Origin: Microlunatus endophyticus
GTDB taxonomy: Bacteria; Actinomycetota; Actinomycetes; Propionibacteriales; Propionibacteriaceae
DNA length: 64,000 nucleotides
Assembly (NCBI RefSeq): GCF_014646195.1
Contig: NZ_BMMZ01000001.1
Coordinates: forward strand, 310,001 to 374,000
Direction of reading: 5' to 3'
Part shown: in pieces, positions 33,935 through 42,627 of the stretch
Numbering within the stretch: position 1 is the stretch's first letter
How the letters are laid out: the number at the start of each line of letters is the position of its first letter
The notes under the pieces: model-generated
What the model was told of the DNA's origin: nothing
What the model saw: the letters and a program-made list of their open reading frames with translations, nothing else
Database searches by the model: none
Made by a program: the position numbers and the translations under genes

Positions 33935-36900
33935 GTGACGGTCTCGATGCGTGTGATGTCCGCCGGGAGCGGCTACCAATATCTGCTCCAGTCGGTCGCT
34001 GCCGGCGACGGGAACCGGCCGCTGACCACACCACTGATCCGCTACTACGCGGAGAAGGGCACCCCGCCCGGCTACTGGCTCGGCACCGGCGTCCACGGTC
34101 TCGGCACCAACGAGCAGCGGATCGAGCCGGGCGGGACGGTGACCGAGGATCATCTGCGCCGTCTGCTCGGCCAGGGCCGCGATCCGCTGACCAACGATCC
34201 GCTCGGCCTGCCGTATCTCCGTCACAAGAAGGTCGAGGAACGGATCGCCGGACGGGTCGAGCATCTGGCCCCGGAGCTGAGCGCCGACGAACGCGCCGTC
34301 GCGGTGGAGCGGATCGAGGTTGAGGAACGCGAGCGCGGGACCCGCCGGACGGTGGCGGGGTATGACTACACGTTCTCGGTCCCCAAGAGCGTGTCGGCGT
34401 TGTGGGCCGTTGCTGACGCCGCGGTGCAAGCCCGGATCGTGGAGGCGCATCACCAGGCGGTTGCGGACGTGGTTGCGTTGATGGAGCGTGACGTTGCAGC
34501 GACCAGGGTCGGGCACGCCGGGGTTGCACAGGTCGCAACCCGCGGGCTCATCGCAACCGCCTATGACCACTACGACTCGCGCGCGGCTGATCCGCAGTTG
34601 CATACGCACGTCGTGATCGCCAACAAGGCGCAGGGCGAGGACGGCAAATGGCGCTCCCTCGACGGGCGACCGATGCACCAGGCCGTCGTCGCGATCTCCG
34701 AGCATTACAACGCGCTCCTGGCCGATCACCTGACTCGCAGCCTCGGTCTCGGCTGGGAACAACGGGAGCGGGGCCGGGATCGGAACCCGGCGTGGGAGAT
34801 CGTCGGCGTGCCCGACGAGCTGATTGCGGAGTTCTCGTCGCGGAGCGCGGCGATCGAGGCGGAGACCGACCGGCTCATCGACACCTATCTGACCGAGCAT
34901 GGGCACCGGCCCGATCAGCGGGCGGTGCTGCGGCTGCGGCAGCAGGCCACGCTCTCGACCCGCCCGGACAAGGCGCACTCCTCGCTGGCGGAGCTGACCG
35001 AGCAGTGGCGCCGCCGCGCTGACCGCGTGCTCGGCCAGGACGCTGAGACCTGGGCGGACCGCCTGATCGCGACCAGCAACGGCACGGTGATCGTGCGCGC
35101 CGAGGACGTGAGCCGCGACGAGCTCGCAGCGCTTGGGCAGGCCGTGGTCGAGCAGGTGCAGGAGAAGCGCTCGACCTGGGGCCGATGGAACCTGTCGGCC
35201 GAGGCGTCCCGGCAGACGATCGGCCTGCGGTTCGCGACGGTCGAGGACCGGGAGGCGGTCATCGGGCTTATCACCGACGCCGCCGAAGCCGCATCGCTAC
35301 GGCTCACCCCGCCCGAGCTGACCGCAGCCCCCGCCGCCTTCCAGCGGTCGGACGGCTCCAGCGTGTTCCGGCCCCGTCACTCCATCCTCTACACGTCAAC
35401 CGCGCTGCTCGCGGCTGAGGATCGGCTGCTTGACCTGTCCCGCGCCACGATCGGCCCGGCGCTCGACCCGGCCGGGGCCGCCCAAGTCGCCGCTTCCCCG
35501 GATCAGCGAGGCCGGGTGCTGTCGGCCGATCAACGTAGCGTGGTCGAGCGCATCGCCACGTCGGGCCGGACGGTGGACGTGCTGGTCGGCCCGGCCGGGG
35601 CGGGCAAGACCCTCGCGCTCGGCGGCCTGCGCCGGGCGTGGGAGGCCGAGCACGGTTCGGGCAGCGTGATCGGGCTCGCGCCCTCGGCGGCGGCGGCCGA
35701 CGTGCTTGCCTCCGATCTTGGGATCGCGACGGAGAACACGGCCAAGTGGCTCTACGAGCACGTCCACGGCCGTTGGGACCTGCGGGCCGGTGAGCTGGTG
35801 ATCGTGGATGAGGCATCCCTGGCCGGGACGATGCTGCTTGACCAGCTCACCACCCACGCCGCCGATCTGGGGGCGAAGGTGCTGCTGGCCGGTGACCCGG
35901 CGCAGCTCGCCGCGGTGGACGCGGGCGGCGCGTTCGGCCTACTCGTCCGCGACCGCAACAACACCGACGACGAGGGGGCGCCGGAGTTGGCCGACATCCG
36001 CCGCTTCAAGAACGAGTGGGAGAAGGGCGCCTCCCTGCGTCTCCGACGCGGTGATACCGAGGTCATCGACCTTTATGACGAGCAGGGCCGGATCGTCGGC
36101 GGCGACCACGACACCATGCTCGACGCCGCCTACCACGCCTGGCAGAACGACATAGCCGCTGGGCGGTCGAGCATCCTGATCGCCGAGACCAGCGACACCG
36201 TGACCGCACTGAACCAGCGCGCCCGCGCCGACCGCATACTCGCCGGGCAGGTCGCTGTCGAAGGCGTCGCCCTGCATGACGGGACCGCGGCCGGTGCGGG
36301 CGACACGATCGTCACCCGCAACAACGACCGCCGCCTCACGACCGGGAAGGGCTGGGTGAAGAACGGGGACACCTGGACCGTCGTGGACGCTCACACTGAT
36401 GGGAGCTTGACCGTGCAGCGCCCCGGCGCCCGTGGGCGACGCGGCCGGGTCGTCCTTCCCGCCGACTACGTGGCCGAGCACGTCGAGCTGGGATACGCCA
36501 TCACCGCGCACCGAGCCCAAGGCGCGACGGTGGACACCGCCCACCTGGTCGTCCACAGCAGTTCGATGACCCGTGAGGCGTTCTACGTCGCGATGACCCG
36601 AGGCCGCCTGGCGAACGTCGCGTATGTCGCGACCGACGAGGCGCATCTCGAGGAACATCAGCACACGCCCGGCTACGAGGATGAGGTCACCGCGCGGACG
36701 ATCCTCTACGGGGTGCTTCAGCACGAGGGCGCGGAGAAGTCCGCGCACGAGACGATCGAGGCCGAGCAGGAGAAGTGGTCGAGCATCGGCCAACTCGCGG
36801 CCGAGTACGAGACCATCGCCCAAGCCGCCCAACACCAACGGTTCGCCACGGCCGTCGCCACCAGCGGCCTTGCCGACGAGCAAGCGCGGGCGGTCGTGGC

Positions 36901-37501
36901 TGGGGAGTCGTTCGGAGCATTGGTCGCGCAGCTCCGCCGTACCGAGGCCGATGGGCATCAGCCAGAACAGCTCTTGTCACGCGCGGTCCGCGCGGGCGGA
37001 CTCGATGACGCCAAGGACCCGGCCGCGGTGCTCGCCGCTCGCCTCGCCAAGTTGACCGCTGCCCGCACCGGTGGCACTCGACCGCGTCACCGACCTCGCT
37101 ACATCGCCGGGCTGATCCCCGAGGCCACCGGGGCGATGCCCACCGACATGCATCGCACCCTCACGGAGCTACGACACCTGATCGAGCAACGCGCCGCTGT
37201 CCTTGTCAGCCAAGCCGTCCACGAAGGGCGGCCGTGGGTACGGCGGCTCGGACCCCCGCCCGCCGACCCCGCCCGCCGGGCGGAATGGGAGCAGCAGGTC
37301 CGCATGATCGCCGCCAACCGCGACCGCTACGACATCACCGGCTCCGACCCGCTCGGTCCCGCGCCCAGCGGCCAAGGTCAGCGGCTCGATTACCAGCGCG
37401 CCGATACAGCCGCCCGGCGAGCACAGGCCACCGCCAACGAGGACATCCGGCGGCGTGGACCCGAGCAGCAGATCGACCCAGGCCGCGACCTCAGCCGATG
37501 A
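33935..37501 (+). CDS. MobF relaxase-helicase (TraA/TrwC-like)
   Basis: This 1188-residue protein nicks the element at oriT, stays bound to the 5' end and unwinds the strand. The N-terminal relaxase domain begins VTVSMRVMSAGSGYQYLLQSV, with the candidate catalytic tyrosines in GYQYL. It continues through YDYTFSVPKSVSALWAV to the metal-binding DPQLHTHVVIAN (His at about 223 and 225). The RecD-like helicase follows, with Walker A GPAGAGKT (about 552-559), Walker B VIVDEAS, GDPAQL and late motif GYAITAHRAQGATVD. The GTG at 33935 gives the family N-terminus; TTG 33899 would add 12 residues. It is the only long rightward gene of the backbone. Confidence 0.93.
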   Translation: MTVSMRVMSAGSGYQYLLQSVAAGDGNRPLTTPLIRYYAEKGTPPGYWLGTGVHGLGTNEQRIEPGGTVTEDHLRRLLGQGRDPLTNDPLGLPYLRHKKVEERIAGRVEHLAPELSADERAVAVERIEVEERERGTRRTVAGYDYTFSVPKSVSALWAVADAAVQARIVEAHHQAVADVVALMERDVAATRVGHAGVAQVATRGLIATAYDHYDSRAADPQLHTHVVIANKAQGEDGKWRSLDGRPMHQAVVAISEHYNALLADHLTRSLGLGWEQRERGRDRNPAWEIVGVPDELIAEFSSRSAAIEAETDRLIDTYLTEHGHRPDQRAVLRLRQQATLSTRPDKAHSSLAELTEQWRRRADRVLGQDAETWADRLIATSNGTVIVRAEDVSRDELAALGQAVVEQVQEKRSTWGRWNLSAEASRQTIGLRFATVEDREAVIGLITDAAEAASLRLTPPELTAAPAAFQRSDGSSVFRPRHSILYTSTALLAAEDRLLDLSRATIGPALDPAGAAQVAASPDQRGRVLSADQRSVVERIATSGRTVDVLVGPAGAGKTLALGGLRRAWEAEHGSGSVIGLAPSAAAADVLASDLGIATENTAKWLYEHVHGRWDLRAGELVIVDEASLAGTMLLDQLTTHAADLGAKVLLAGDPAQLAAVDAGGAFGLLVRDRNNTDDEGAPELADIRRFKNEWEKGASLRLRRGDTEVIDLYDEQGRIVGGDHDTMLDAAYHAWQNDIAAGRSSILIAETSDTVTALNQRARADRILAGQVAVEGVALHDGTAAGAGDTIVTRNNDRRLTTGKGWVKNGDTWTVVDAHTDGSLTVQRPGARGRRGRVVLPADYVAEHVELGYAITAHRAQGATVDTAHLVVHSSSMTREAFYVAMTRGRLANVAYVATDEAHLEEHQHTPGYEDEVTARTILYGVLQHEGAEKSAHETIEAEQEKWSSIGQLAAEYETIAQAAQHQRFATAVATSGLADEQARAVVAGESFGALVAQLRRTEADGHQPEQLLSRAVRAGGLDDAKDPAAVLAARLAKLTAARTGGTRPRHRPRYIAGLIPEATGAMPTDMHRTLTELRHLIEQRAAVLVSQAVHEGRPWVRRLGPPPADPARRAEWEQQVRMIAANRDRYDITGSDPLGPAPSGQGQRLDYQRADTAARRAQATANEDIRRRGPEQQIDPGRDLSR

Positions 37502-37569
37502 CCAAGGGCCGTGCGGGGCCGTCAGGGAGAGGCCCGGTGATCTCGGGACCAGCAAACAAGTTTCGTCCG

Positions 37570-37950
37570 TCAACCGCCGTCGCGTTCTGGTCCGATGTGA
37601 TCGGCGGCGACCACGATCGCGACTAGCGCGTCATCCACAGCTTGGTCGATGTCGGCCATGTCCTCGGGGTCCTCAGAGAGCCGGTCACGGGTGGCGACGA
37701 CGCAGAACCCGACCCGATGAGCGGTTACGTGATGGAGTAGGCGGCGCAGGTCGGGCCGGTCCATGCTCAACCCCGAGTAGCCGACATCAACGAACTCATC
37801 AGCCATCCGCAACCCGAGCCGATCGGCGGCGAGCCCGATCTTCGCCCGCTGGCGCTCAACCTCACGCGCCGCCTCATCCGTGGTCGTCGGCGCGACCCGG
37901 ATGTAGGAGACGGCGGGCAGGTCGCTCGGGGACCAATCCTCGGCACTCAT
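37570..37950 (-). CDS. Short resolvase-fold protein lacking the catalytic serine
   Basis: This 126-residue protein matches only the catalytic N-terminal domain of serine recombinases (AVSYIRVAPTTTDEAAREVERQRAKIGLAADRLG; FVDVGYSGLSMDRPDLRRLLHHV; VVATRDRLSEDPEDM). Where active enzymes have RVS, this one reads RVA, so the nucleophile is missing. It has no DNA-binding domain. It may be a regulatory partner of the integrase or a decaying fragment. Its ATG overlaps the stop of the upstream membrane-protein gene. Confidence 0.75.
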   Translation of the reverse strand: MSAEDWSPSDLPAVSYIRVAPTTTDEAAREVERQRAKIGLAADRLGLRMADEFVDVGYSGLSMDRPDLRRLLHHVTAHRVGFCVVATRDRLSEDPEDMADIDQAVDDALVAIVVAADHIGPERDGG

Positions 37951-38348
37951 GACGCCTGAGCGGCCGGTACGCGAGCATCCATGCGAGCGGCGGCGGCATC
38001 GGGGTCAGCGGGGTGGGTGCGCTGCCAGTCCCGCAGCAGCACCTTCTCCTGATGACGAACCCGCAGCAACCGCACGATCGAGGTCGGGATCAAGAACGTG
38101 AAGCGGCAGGTGTTCCAGAATCCGACGATGAAGAACAGGTTCACCCAGCCCGGTCCGCCGTCGCGGATGATCGTGCCGGTGGCGACCATCAGTAGCCCGT
38201 AGACGGCGATCCCGGCGAGGCCGACGAGCGGCCCCCACTTGATCCCGCTGCGAGTGTGGACGCGGCGAAGGACGATGTTGCTCGGGCAGAACCGCTGCGC
38301 CAGGCCGTAGAGGCGGGAGCTGAGTGCCCAACTGGCTGCGAAGATCAT
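37947..38348 (-). CDS. Small membrane protein of the element
   Basis: This is a 133-residue protein with two or three helices (GPLVGLAGIAVYGLLMVATGTII, and WVNLFFIVGFWNTCRFTFLI) and a basic cytoplasmic tail (VRLLRVRHQEKVLLRDWQRTHP). I do not recognise the family. It overlaps the following resolvase-like gene by four bases. AGAGGG lies upstream of the ATG. A possible operator (GCCAGC/GCTGGC, 38471-38494) lies in the 260-bp gap before it. Confidence 0.6.
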   Translation of the reverse strand: MIFAASWALSSRLYGLAQRFCPSNIVLRRVHTRSGIKWGPLVGLAGIAVYGLLMVATGTIIRDGGPGWVNLFFIVGFWNTCRFTFLIPTSIVRLLRVRHQEKVLLRDWQRTHPADPDAAAARMDARVPAAQAS

Positions 38349-38608
38349 GACGGCCCTCTTTCTGGTCAGACACGCCCAGGGCGCGTCAGATTGCGGGAGT
38401 GGCAGTCCAGAAAAGAGGGCAACCCAAGCCGGAGCCGGGTGCAGCGCCGAAGCGTCGATAGATATTCTCTGCCAGCACTCAGATTAGCGCTGGCACCGGG
38501 CGGATGGAAGGGAAGATGCGCCCCGTGGGCATGTAAGCGAGCCGTCAGGTAGATGCGCGCGCCTTGATGTGTCCTCGGCTTTCCGAGCCTGGCGTAGTGG
38601 TACAACGG

Positions 38609-39034
38609 CTACCCCAACGACGAAGGTGGCTGCCGACGCCGGTACTCGGTGGGCGAGACGCCGCAGTGAGCGTGGAAGCACTGACTCGCGTGAAACTGGT
38701 TCTTCCACCCGACCGAGCGGGCGGCCTCGGCAACCGACAGGTCCGTGGAAGCCAGCAGCCGCGCCATCCGCTCCACCCGCATCTGGCGTAGATAGGCCAT
38801 CGGACTCATGTCCACCGTGGCATCGAAGGCCCTCACGAGTTGAGAGCGCGACAGGTGAACCTCATCCGCGAGCGAGTCGAGCGTCCACGGCTCGGCTATC
38901 CGCTCTCGCAACAGCTTGACCGCGACGACGACGTGGCCCCGGACGATGCCACGGGGTGCGAGAGTGTTCGGCTGTCGCTCGTGTACACCGCGAGGTTCAG
39001 CGTTCGGACTCGGGCGATCAGACGGACTGGTCAT
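38609..39034 (-). CDS. AraC-type HTH regulator, copy 2
   Basis: This 141-residue protein is a stand-alone AraC double HTH domain, highly similar to the copy at 31841-32308 (both share VRGHVVVAV, HLSRSQLVR, FLRQMRVERMARLL/AYLRQ and SVGWKNQFHASQCFHA). Its ATG overlaps the TGA of the MFS exporter gene (ATGA), so it is made with the exporter and may regulate it. The N-terminal 30 residues are unrelated to copy 1. Confidence 0.85.
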   Translation of the reverse strand: MTSPSDRPSPNAEPRGVHERQPNTLAPRGIVRGHVVVAVKLLRERIAEPWTLDSLADEVHLSRSQLVRAFDATVDMSPMAYLRQMRVERMARLLASTDLSVAEAARSVGWKNQFHASQCFHAHCGVSPTEYRRRQPPSSLG

Positions 39035-40527
39035 CTCTTAAGCTCCCGTGGGGAGTTGAGCGCGATCTTCGGCCTTGCACGCGCCCCCGTCTCGGCGGCG
39101 GCCGTGGCCTTGATGCTGGGCAGGATCGCGGTGAGCAGGATCGGGCCGCTGGCGAAGATCGCGGCCGAGACCCAGAAGGCGACGGTATCGCCGTGTACGA
39201 CCGCCGCGCCCGATGGTTGGGACGTGGATCGCCGTGCGTGCGTGTAGGACGTGACGGCTGAGGCGAAGATGGTTGAGAGCAGCGCGGTTCCGACCGCCCC
39301 GCCAATTTGTTGCATGGTGTTGACCATCGCGGAGGCCACGCCCGCGTCGGCGGGATCGACCCGATAGGTGGCGGTGAACACGGCCGAGCCCATGACCATC
39401 CCCATCGCCAGGCCGAACACGATCAACGGTGGGAGGACTCCGGTGGCGTAGGTCGAGGTGATGGTGAGCTGCGCGAGCCAAGCCATCGCGGCGGCGCCTG
39501 CGAGCATCCCGGCTGCTATCAGCGGTCGTGGTCCGAGCCAGGACAGCAGCTTGATGTTGGTCATGGCGGCGCTGAGGGCGATCGCGAGCGACATCGGCAG
39601 GAACGACAGGCCGGTGTCGATCGGCGTATAGCGCAAGGTGTCTTGAAGGAAGTAGGTGAGGAACAGGAACGCGCCGAACATGGCGACACCGAGGATTGCG
39701 ATTGCCGTGTAGGACCCAGCGCGGGCGCAGTGGGCGACGATACGTAGCGGCAGCAGCGGGTGGCGTACGCGCGACTCGATCGTCACGAACGCGCACAACA
39801 GCAGGGCGGCGGCGATCAGCATGGCGATCGTCCCGGTCGCTGCCCAGGAATGTGTCTCGGCGTTGGAGAATCCGTAGACCAGGCAGAACAGCCCTTCGCA
39901 CGCCGTCACGGTGCCCGGCAGGTCGAGCATTGGACGTTCGGAGGGGCGTTGGTTGACCAGGAGCAGCAGCCCGGCGATGGCGGCCGGGATCGCGAAGGCG
40001 AGGTTGACGAACAGGCTGTAGCGCCAGGACAGGAGTTGGGTCAGGATGCCGCCGAGCAGCAGCCCGACCGCGGCGCCGCCCGCCATGATCGAGCTGTAGA
40101 CGGCAAACGCTCGTTTGCGGTCGGGACCGTCTGAGAACGTCGTCGTCAACAGCGCCAACGAGGACGGGGCGAGCATCGCGCCGAAAACACCCTGTGCTGC
40201 ACGGGCGGCGACGAGCATCGCGAAGGATTGAGCGGCGCCACCCACAGCGGAGGCGACCGCGAACCCGAGCGCGCCGCCGATGAACGTCCACTTGCGGCCG
40301 AACAGGTCACCGATCCGGCCGCCGAGCAGCAGCAGCGATCCGAACGCCAGCGCATAGGCGGTGATGACCCACTGGCGAAGCTCGGTGGAGAAGTGCAGCG
40401 CTTGTTGCGCGTCGGGGAGCGCCACGTTGACGACCGTCGCATCGACCACGACCATCAACTGCGCGAGACCGACCACCCCGAGTACCCACCAGCGCCTGTC
40501 ATCGTGTCGATCGCGGGCGGCGTTCAT
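39031..40527 (-). CDS. MFS drug exporter, DHA2/EmrB-QacA type
   Basis: This 498-residue transporter has about 14 helices. Landmarks are VDATVVNVALPDAQQAL in helix 1, the loop GRIGDLFGRKWTFIGG between helices 2 and 3, and ARAAQGVFGAMLAPSSLALL (motif C-like region) of proton-driven exporters. The substrate cannot be read from sequence. It is the middle gene of an SDR-MFS-AraC operon divergent from a MarR gene, a usual set-up for inducible drug resistance. Confidence 0.88.
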   Translation of the reverse strand: MNAARDRHDDRRWWVLGVVGLAQLMVVVDATVVNVALPDAQQALHFSTELRQWVITAYALAFGSLLLLGGRIGDLFGRKWTFIGGALGFAVASAVGGAAQSFAMLVAARAAQGVFGAMLAPSSLALLTTTFSDGPDRKRAFAVYSSIMAGGAAVGLLLGGILTQLLSWRYSLFVNLAFAIPAAIAGLLLLVNQRPSERPMLDLPGTVTACEGLFCLVYGFSNAETHSWAATGTIAMLIAAALLLCAFVTIESRVRHPLLPLRIVAHCARAGSYTAIAILGVAMFGAFLFLTYFLQDTLRYTPIDTGLSFLPMSLAIALSAAMTNIKLLSWLGPRPLIAAGMLAGAAAMAWLAQLTITSTYATGVLPPLIVFGLAMGMVMGSAVFTATYRVDPADAGVASAMVNTMQQIGGAVGTALLSTIFASAVTSYTHARRSTSQPSGAAVVHGDTVAFWVSAAIFASGPILLTAILPSIKATAAAETGARARPKIALNSPRELKR

Positions 40528-40542
40528 CAGACCGATCGCCCC

Positions 40543-41244
40543 CTATACGGGGTACTTGGCTTCCGCCTCGCTCTTGGCCTTCTGCATGTTCCAGAGCAGA
40601 TCGGCGAGCAGGGTTGGGGCAACCGTCGGTCCCCATTCTCGTCCGCCGCCGGATTGCTGGACGTAGGTGTGGAAGGCGCTGTGCTCGATGATCGCGCCGA
40701 TGTAGAGCATCCCCACGTAGACGCCCTTGTCGGCCAGCTCGGCGTGCAAGGACTGGAGATAGTTGCGCTGCGCGGCCTGCGCCGGGCCAGGCCCGCTCAG
40801 GTTCGCCACGCCCTGCACGGCGCTGGCGCCCTGCGCGGTCAAGATCGCACCGTCGCCTCGCTCGATCATGCGCGGCACGAACTCCCGCACGAGCGCCAGC
40901 AGCGAGTAGACGGCCAGCGGCATGAACGCCCCCGCCTGCTCCGGGGTCAGGTCCACCGCCGGGACGAACCCGCCGTCCGGCGTCGGCGCGTAGTAGATCG
41001 CATCCAGATCGCCGACCGCGGCGCGCACCTGCTCGGCCACCGCAGGAGCCGCCGCCACGTCAGACAAGTCAGCGGTCACGGCGTGCGCTGTCGCGCCCCC
41101 GGCAACCAAGTTCTGCGCCAGCGCGTCGAGCGGTTGCTGACGGCGGCCCACCAGCACCACGTCGTAGCCCTCCCGTGCCCAGCGGTGGGCGACCGCCTGG
41201 CCGAGACCCGGACCGGCTCCGAACACTCCGATCGACCTGAACAC
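40543..41244 (-). CDS. SDR-like NAD(P)-binding protein without the YxxxK motif
   Basis: This 233-residue protein has an N-terminal Rossmann fold, SIGVFGAGPGLGQAVAHRWAREGYDVVLVGRR, and the DLSD and GAILTAQGAS elements of short-chain dehydrogenases. Where the active-site YxxxK is expected it reads PGPAQAAQRNYL, so classical oxidoreductase chemistry is doubtful. The start at GTG 41244 is chosen for its GGAGG 6 bases upstream; upstream ATG codons run into the divergent promoter. It is first in the operon with the exporter. Confidence 0.78.
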   Translation of the reverse strand: MFRSIGVFGAGPGLGQAVAHRWAREGYDVVLVGRRQQPLDALAQNLVAGGATAHAVTADLSDVAAAPAVAEQVRAAVGDLDAIYYAPTPDGGFVPAVDLTPEQAGAFMPLAVYSLLALVREFVPRMIERGDGAILTAQGASAVQGVANLSGPGPAQAAQRNYLQSLHAELADKGVYVGMLYIGAIIEHSAFHTYVQQSGGGREWGPTVAPTLLADLLWNMQKAKSEAEAKYPV

Positions 41245-41317
41245 CGCAAACCTCCACGCGTGGACTACCTGCACGATCTCGCCCGACCCATCAGGTCCGG
41301 CAGTCGTCATCATAGTC

Positions 41318-41340
41318 GATCGTCACTAATTGCAACGATC
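41318..41340. promoter_or_regulatory. Candidate MarR operator between SDR and MarR genes
   Basis: The inverted repeat GATCGT-N11-ACGATC with a TAATTG centre lies in the divergent gap. A TATGAT box at 41350-41355 could be the MarR -10 element. The spacing suits repression of both directions by the MarR protein. Confidence 0.5.
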
Positions 41341-41350
41341 ACTTTAGTCT

Positions 41351-41821
41351 ATGATCTCTGCCGTGGCCCTAAATGACCAGCCGACCCCGCGCTCCGGGCG
41401 CGACGGCGGCACGTCGCATCGGCTGGGGTACCTGTTCAAGCACGTCCACCTGCGCTACGAGCAACTGACCTCCGCGGCGCTTGAGCCGATCGGCATCAGC
41501 CCCCGCGAGTGGGCGGCGCTCAACTGCCTGGACGAGCAGCACAGCCTCTCCCAGCGCGAGGTCGCAGACCTACTCGGCATCGACCGCACCAGGATGGTCG
41601 CCCTGGTTGACGAGCTAGAGGCAAAAGGCTGGGTCAAGCGCCGTCCCCAACCCGACGACCGCCGCAAGAACATCGTCACCCTCACCAACACCGGACGCGG
41701 ACTGCTTCAGCGCGGAAGCCGCATCGTTGACGAGTGCGAACAAGAGTTCCTCGCCGCGCTGAGCGCCGTCGAAGCCGAGCAGTTGAAGAACGCGCTCGAC
41801 GCCGTGGTCGCAACCGAGTAG
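41351..41821 (+). CDS. MarR family regulator (cargo module 2)
   Basis: This 156-residue regulator has a standard winged helix: ISPREWAALNCLDEQHSLSQREVADLLGIDRTRMVALVDELEAKGWVKRRPQPDDRRKNIVTLT. ATG 41351 is listed. If TATGAT at 41350 is the -10 box, the real start is GTG 41363 on a leaderless transcript. It probably represses the divergent SDR-MFS-AraC operon and releases it on binding a small aromatic or toxic ligand. Confidence 0.87.
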   Translation: MISAVALNDQPTPRSGRDGGTSHRLGYLFKHVHLRYEQLTSAALEPIGISPREWAALNCLDEQHSLSQREVADLLGIDRTRMVALVDELEAKGWVKRRPQPDDRRKNIVTLTNTGRGLLQRGSRIVDECEQEFLAALSAVEAEQLKNALDAVVATE

Positions 41822-41870
41822 CAGCGGCATCGCGCAAGCCTTGCGGTCCCCGCGGACGGAGCCCGGTCCG

Positions 41871-42350
41871 TTAGGCCACAGTCGAGAGCTTCCTGCGCCC
41901 GCCCGGCCGGATCGTCACCGCCCGCTCCACCAGCACCCGCCGGACCGTCTGATCCGCCACGCCCAAGCGCTGAGCAACGTTGTGCAGCGTCCACCCATCT
42001 CGGTACAGGACGACCGCCTCGTCAATCTGCGCCTCGGTCATGACCGGCCGCGTCTTGCCCGCACGAGCAACGTGCCTGGCGACCGTCGTGCGATGAAGGT
42101 CGTAGACCTTTGCCAGCTCGCAAACACGAGCACCTGCCTCATACTCGGCGATCAACGCCTCCAACTCGGCCGGGGAGAGCCGCCGCTGAGCCTGCCGCAG
42201 CACCCGCACGTTCGGACCCCGCGAATCCTCAAACACCGCCACCGGTGGCTCCTGAGCCACCTTGGCGCCCTTCCCGATCCGACGAAGTAGCCGCCTGACC
42301 AGGGATTTTGCAGACGTGCAAGAGTTTGAGAACTCTCTACGTAGGTCCAC
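41871..42350 (-). CDS. Helix-turn-helix protein at the right end of the element
   Basis: This is a protein of up to 159 residues with two HTH units: LSPAELEALIAEYEAGARVCELAKVYDLHRTTVARHVARAG and MTEAQIDEAVVLYRDGWTLHNVAQRLGVADQTVRRVLVERAV. This resolvase-tail-like pair is often encoded beside serine integrases. It may act as an excision or directionality factor or as an element regulator (inference). The GTG start at 42350 falls on the proposed attR. Later GTG codons, such as the one giving VAQEPPVAVFED, are more likely true starts. Confidence 0.65.
   Translation of the reverse strand: MDLRREFSNSCTSAKSLVRRLLRRIGKGAKVAQEPPVAVFEDSRGPNVRVLRQAQRRLSPAELEALIAEYEAGARVCELAKVYDLHRTTVARHVARAGKTRPVMTEAQIDEAVVLYRDGWTLHNVAQRLGVADQTVRRVLVERAVTIRPGGRRKLSTVA
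42301..42350. other. Probable right end of the element (attR)
   Basis: GTCCAC at 42345-42350 carries the TCCAC word that also ends ssrA at 9809-9813. To its left is a small dyad AGAGTT-TGAG-AACTCT (about 42321-42336), possibly an integrase arm. To its right lies a strong hairpin that would suit a tmRNA terminator. Joining 9812 to 42350 would restore ssrA followed by that terminator. The shared word is short, so this is tentative. Confidence 0.4.
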
Positions 42351-42360
42351 AGGCAGGATG

Positions 42361-42396
42361 CGATGCCCTGCGAGAGTCCGCTCTCGCAGGGCATCG
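42361..42396. terminator. Perfect 16-bp stem hairpin, perhaps the original ssrA terminator
   Basis: CGATGCCCTGCGAGAG pairs exactly with 42381-42396 around a TCCG loop. No adjacent gene needs it in the present order except the leftward HAD gene, whose stop is 230 bases away. It fits as the terminator displaced from ssrA by the insertion. The rest of the gap up to 42627 shows nothing recognisable. Confidence 0.55.
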
Positions 42397-42627
42397 CTGT
42401 TCCGCGTCGCTTTCGGATCCCTGTCGGCGAGGCGCCGGACCTCTGGACGGCGTCTACGTGGGTTCGGTCATACGCCGCAGGAGGTTGCCGACCCCGGTCG
42501 GATAAAGAGCGCGGAAATCGGACTACGGAGTGTGTGAGCCGACGGTGGTCGGAAACCGTACGAGGCGCGAGGTCGGTGAGCTTGCGCGATCTCCGTACGC
42601 AGCCGCATCCGGGCCCGGTTGCCCGGC

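Noticed and set aside
38585..38650. tRNA-like string (GGCGTAGTGGTACAACGG) near the AraC gene end
   Set aside because: No matching acceptor stem, anticodon arm or T-loop, and half of it lies in the AraC coding region.
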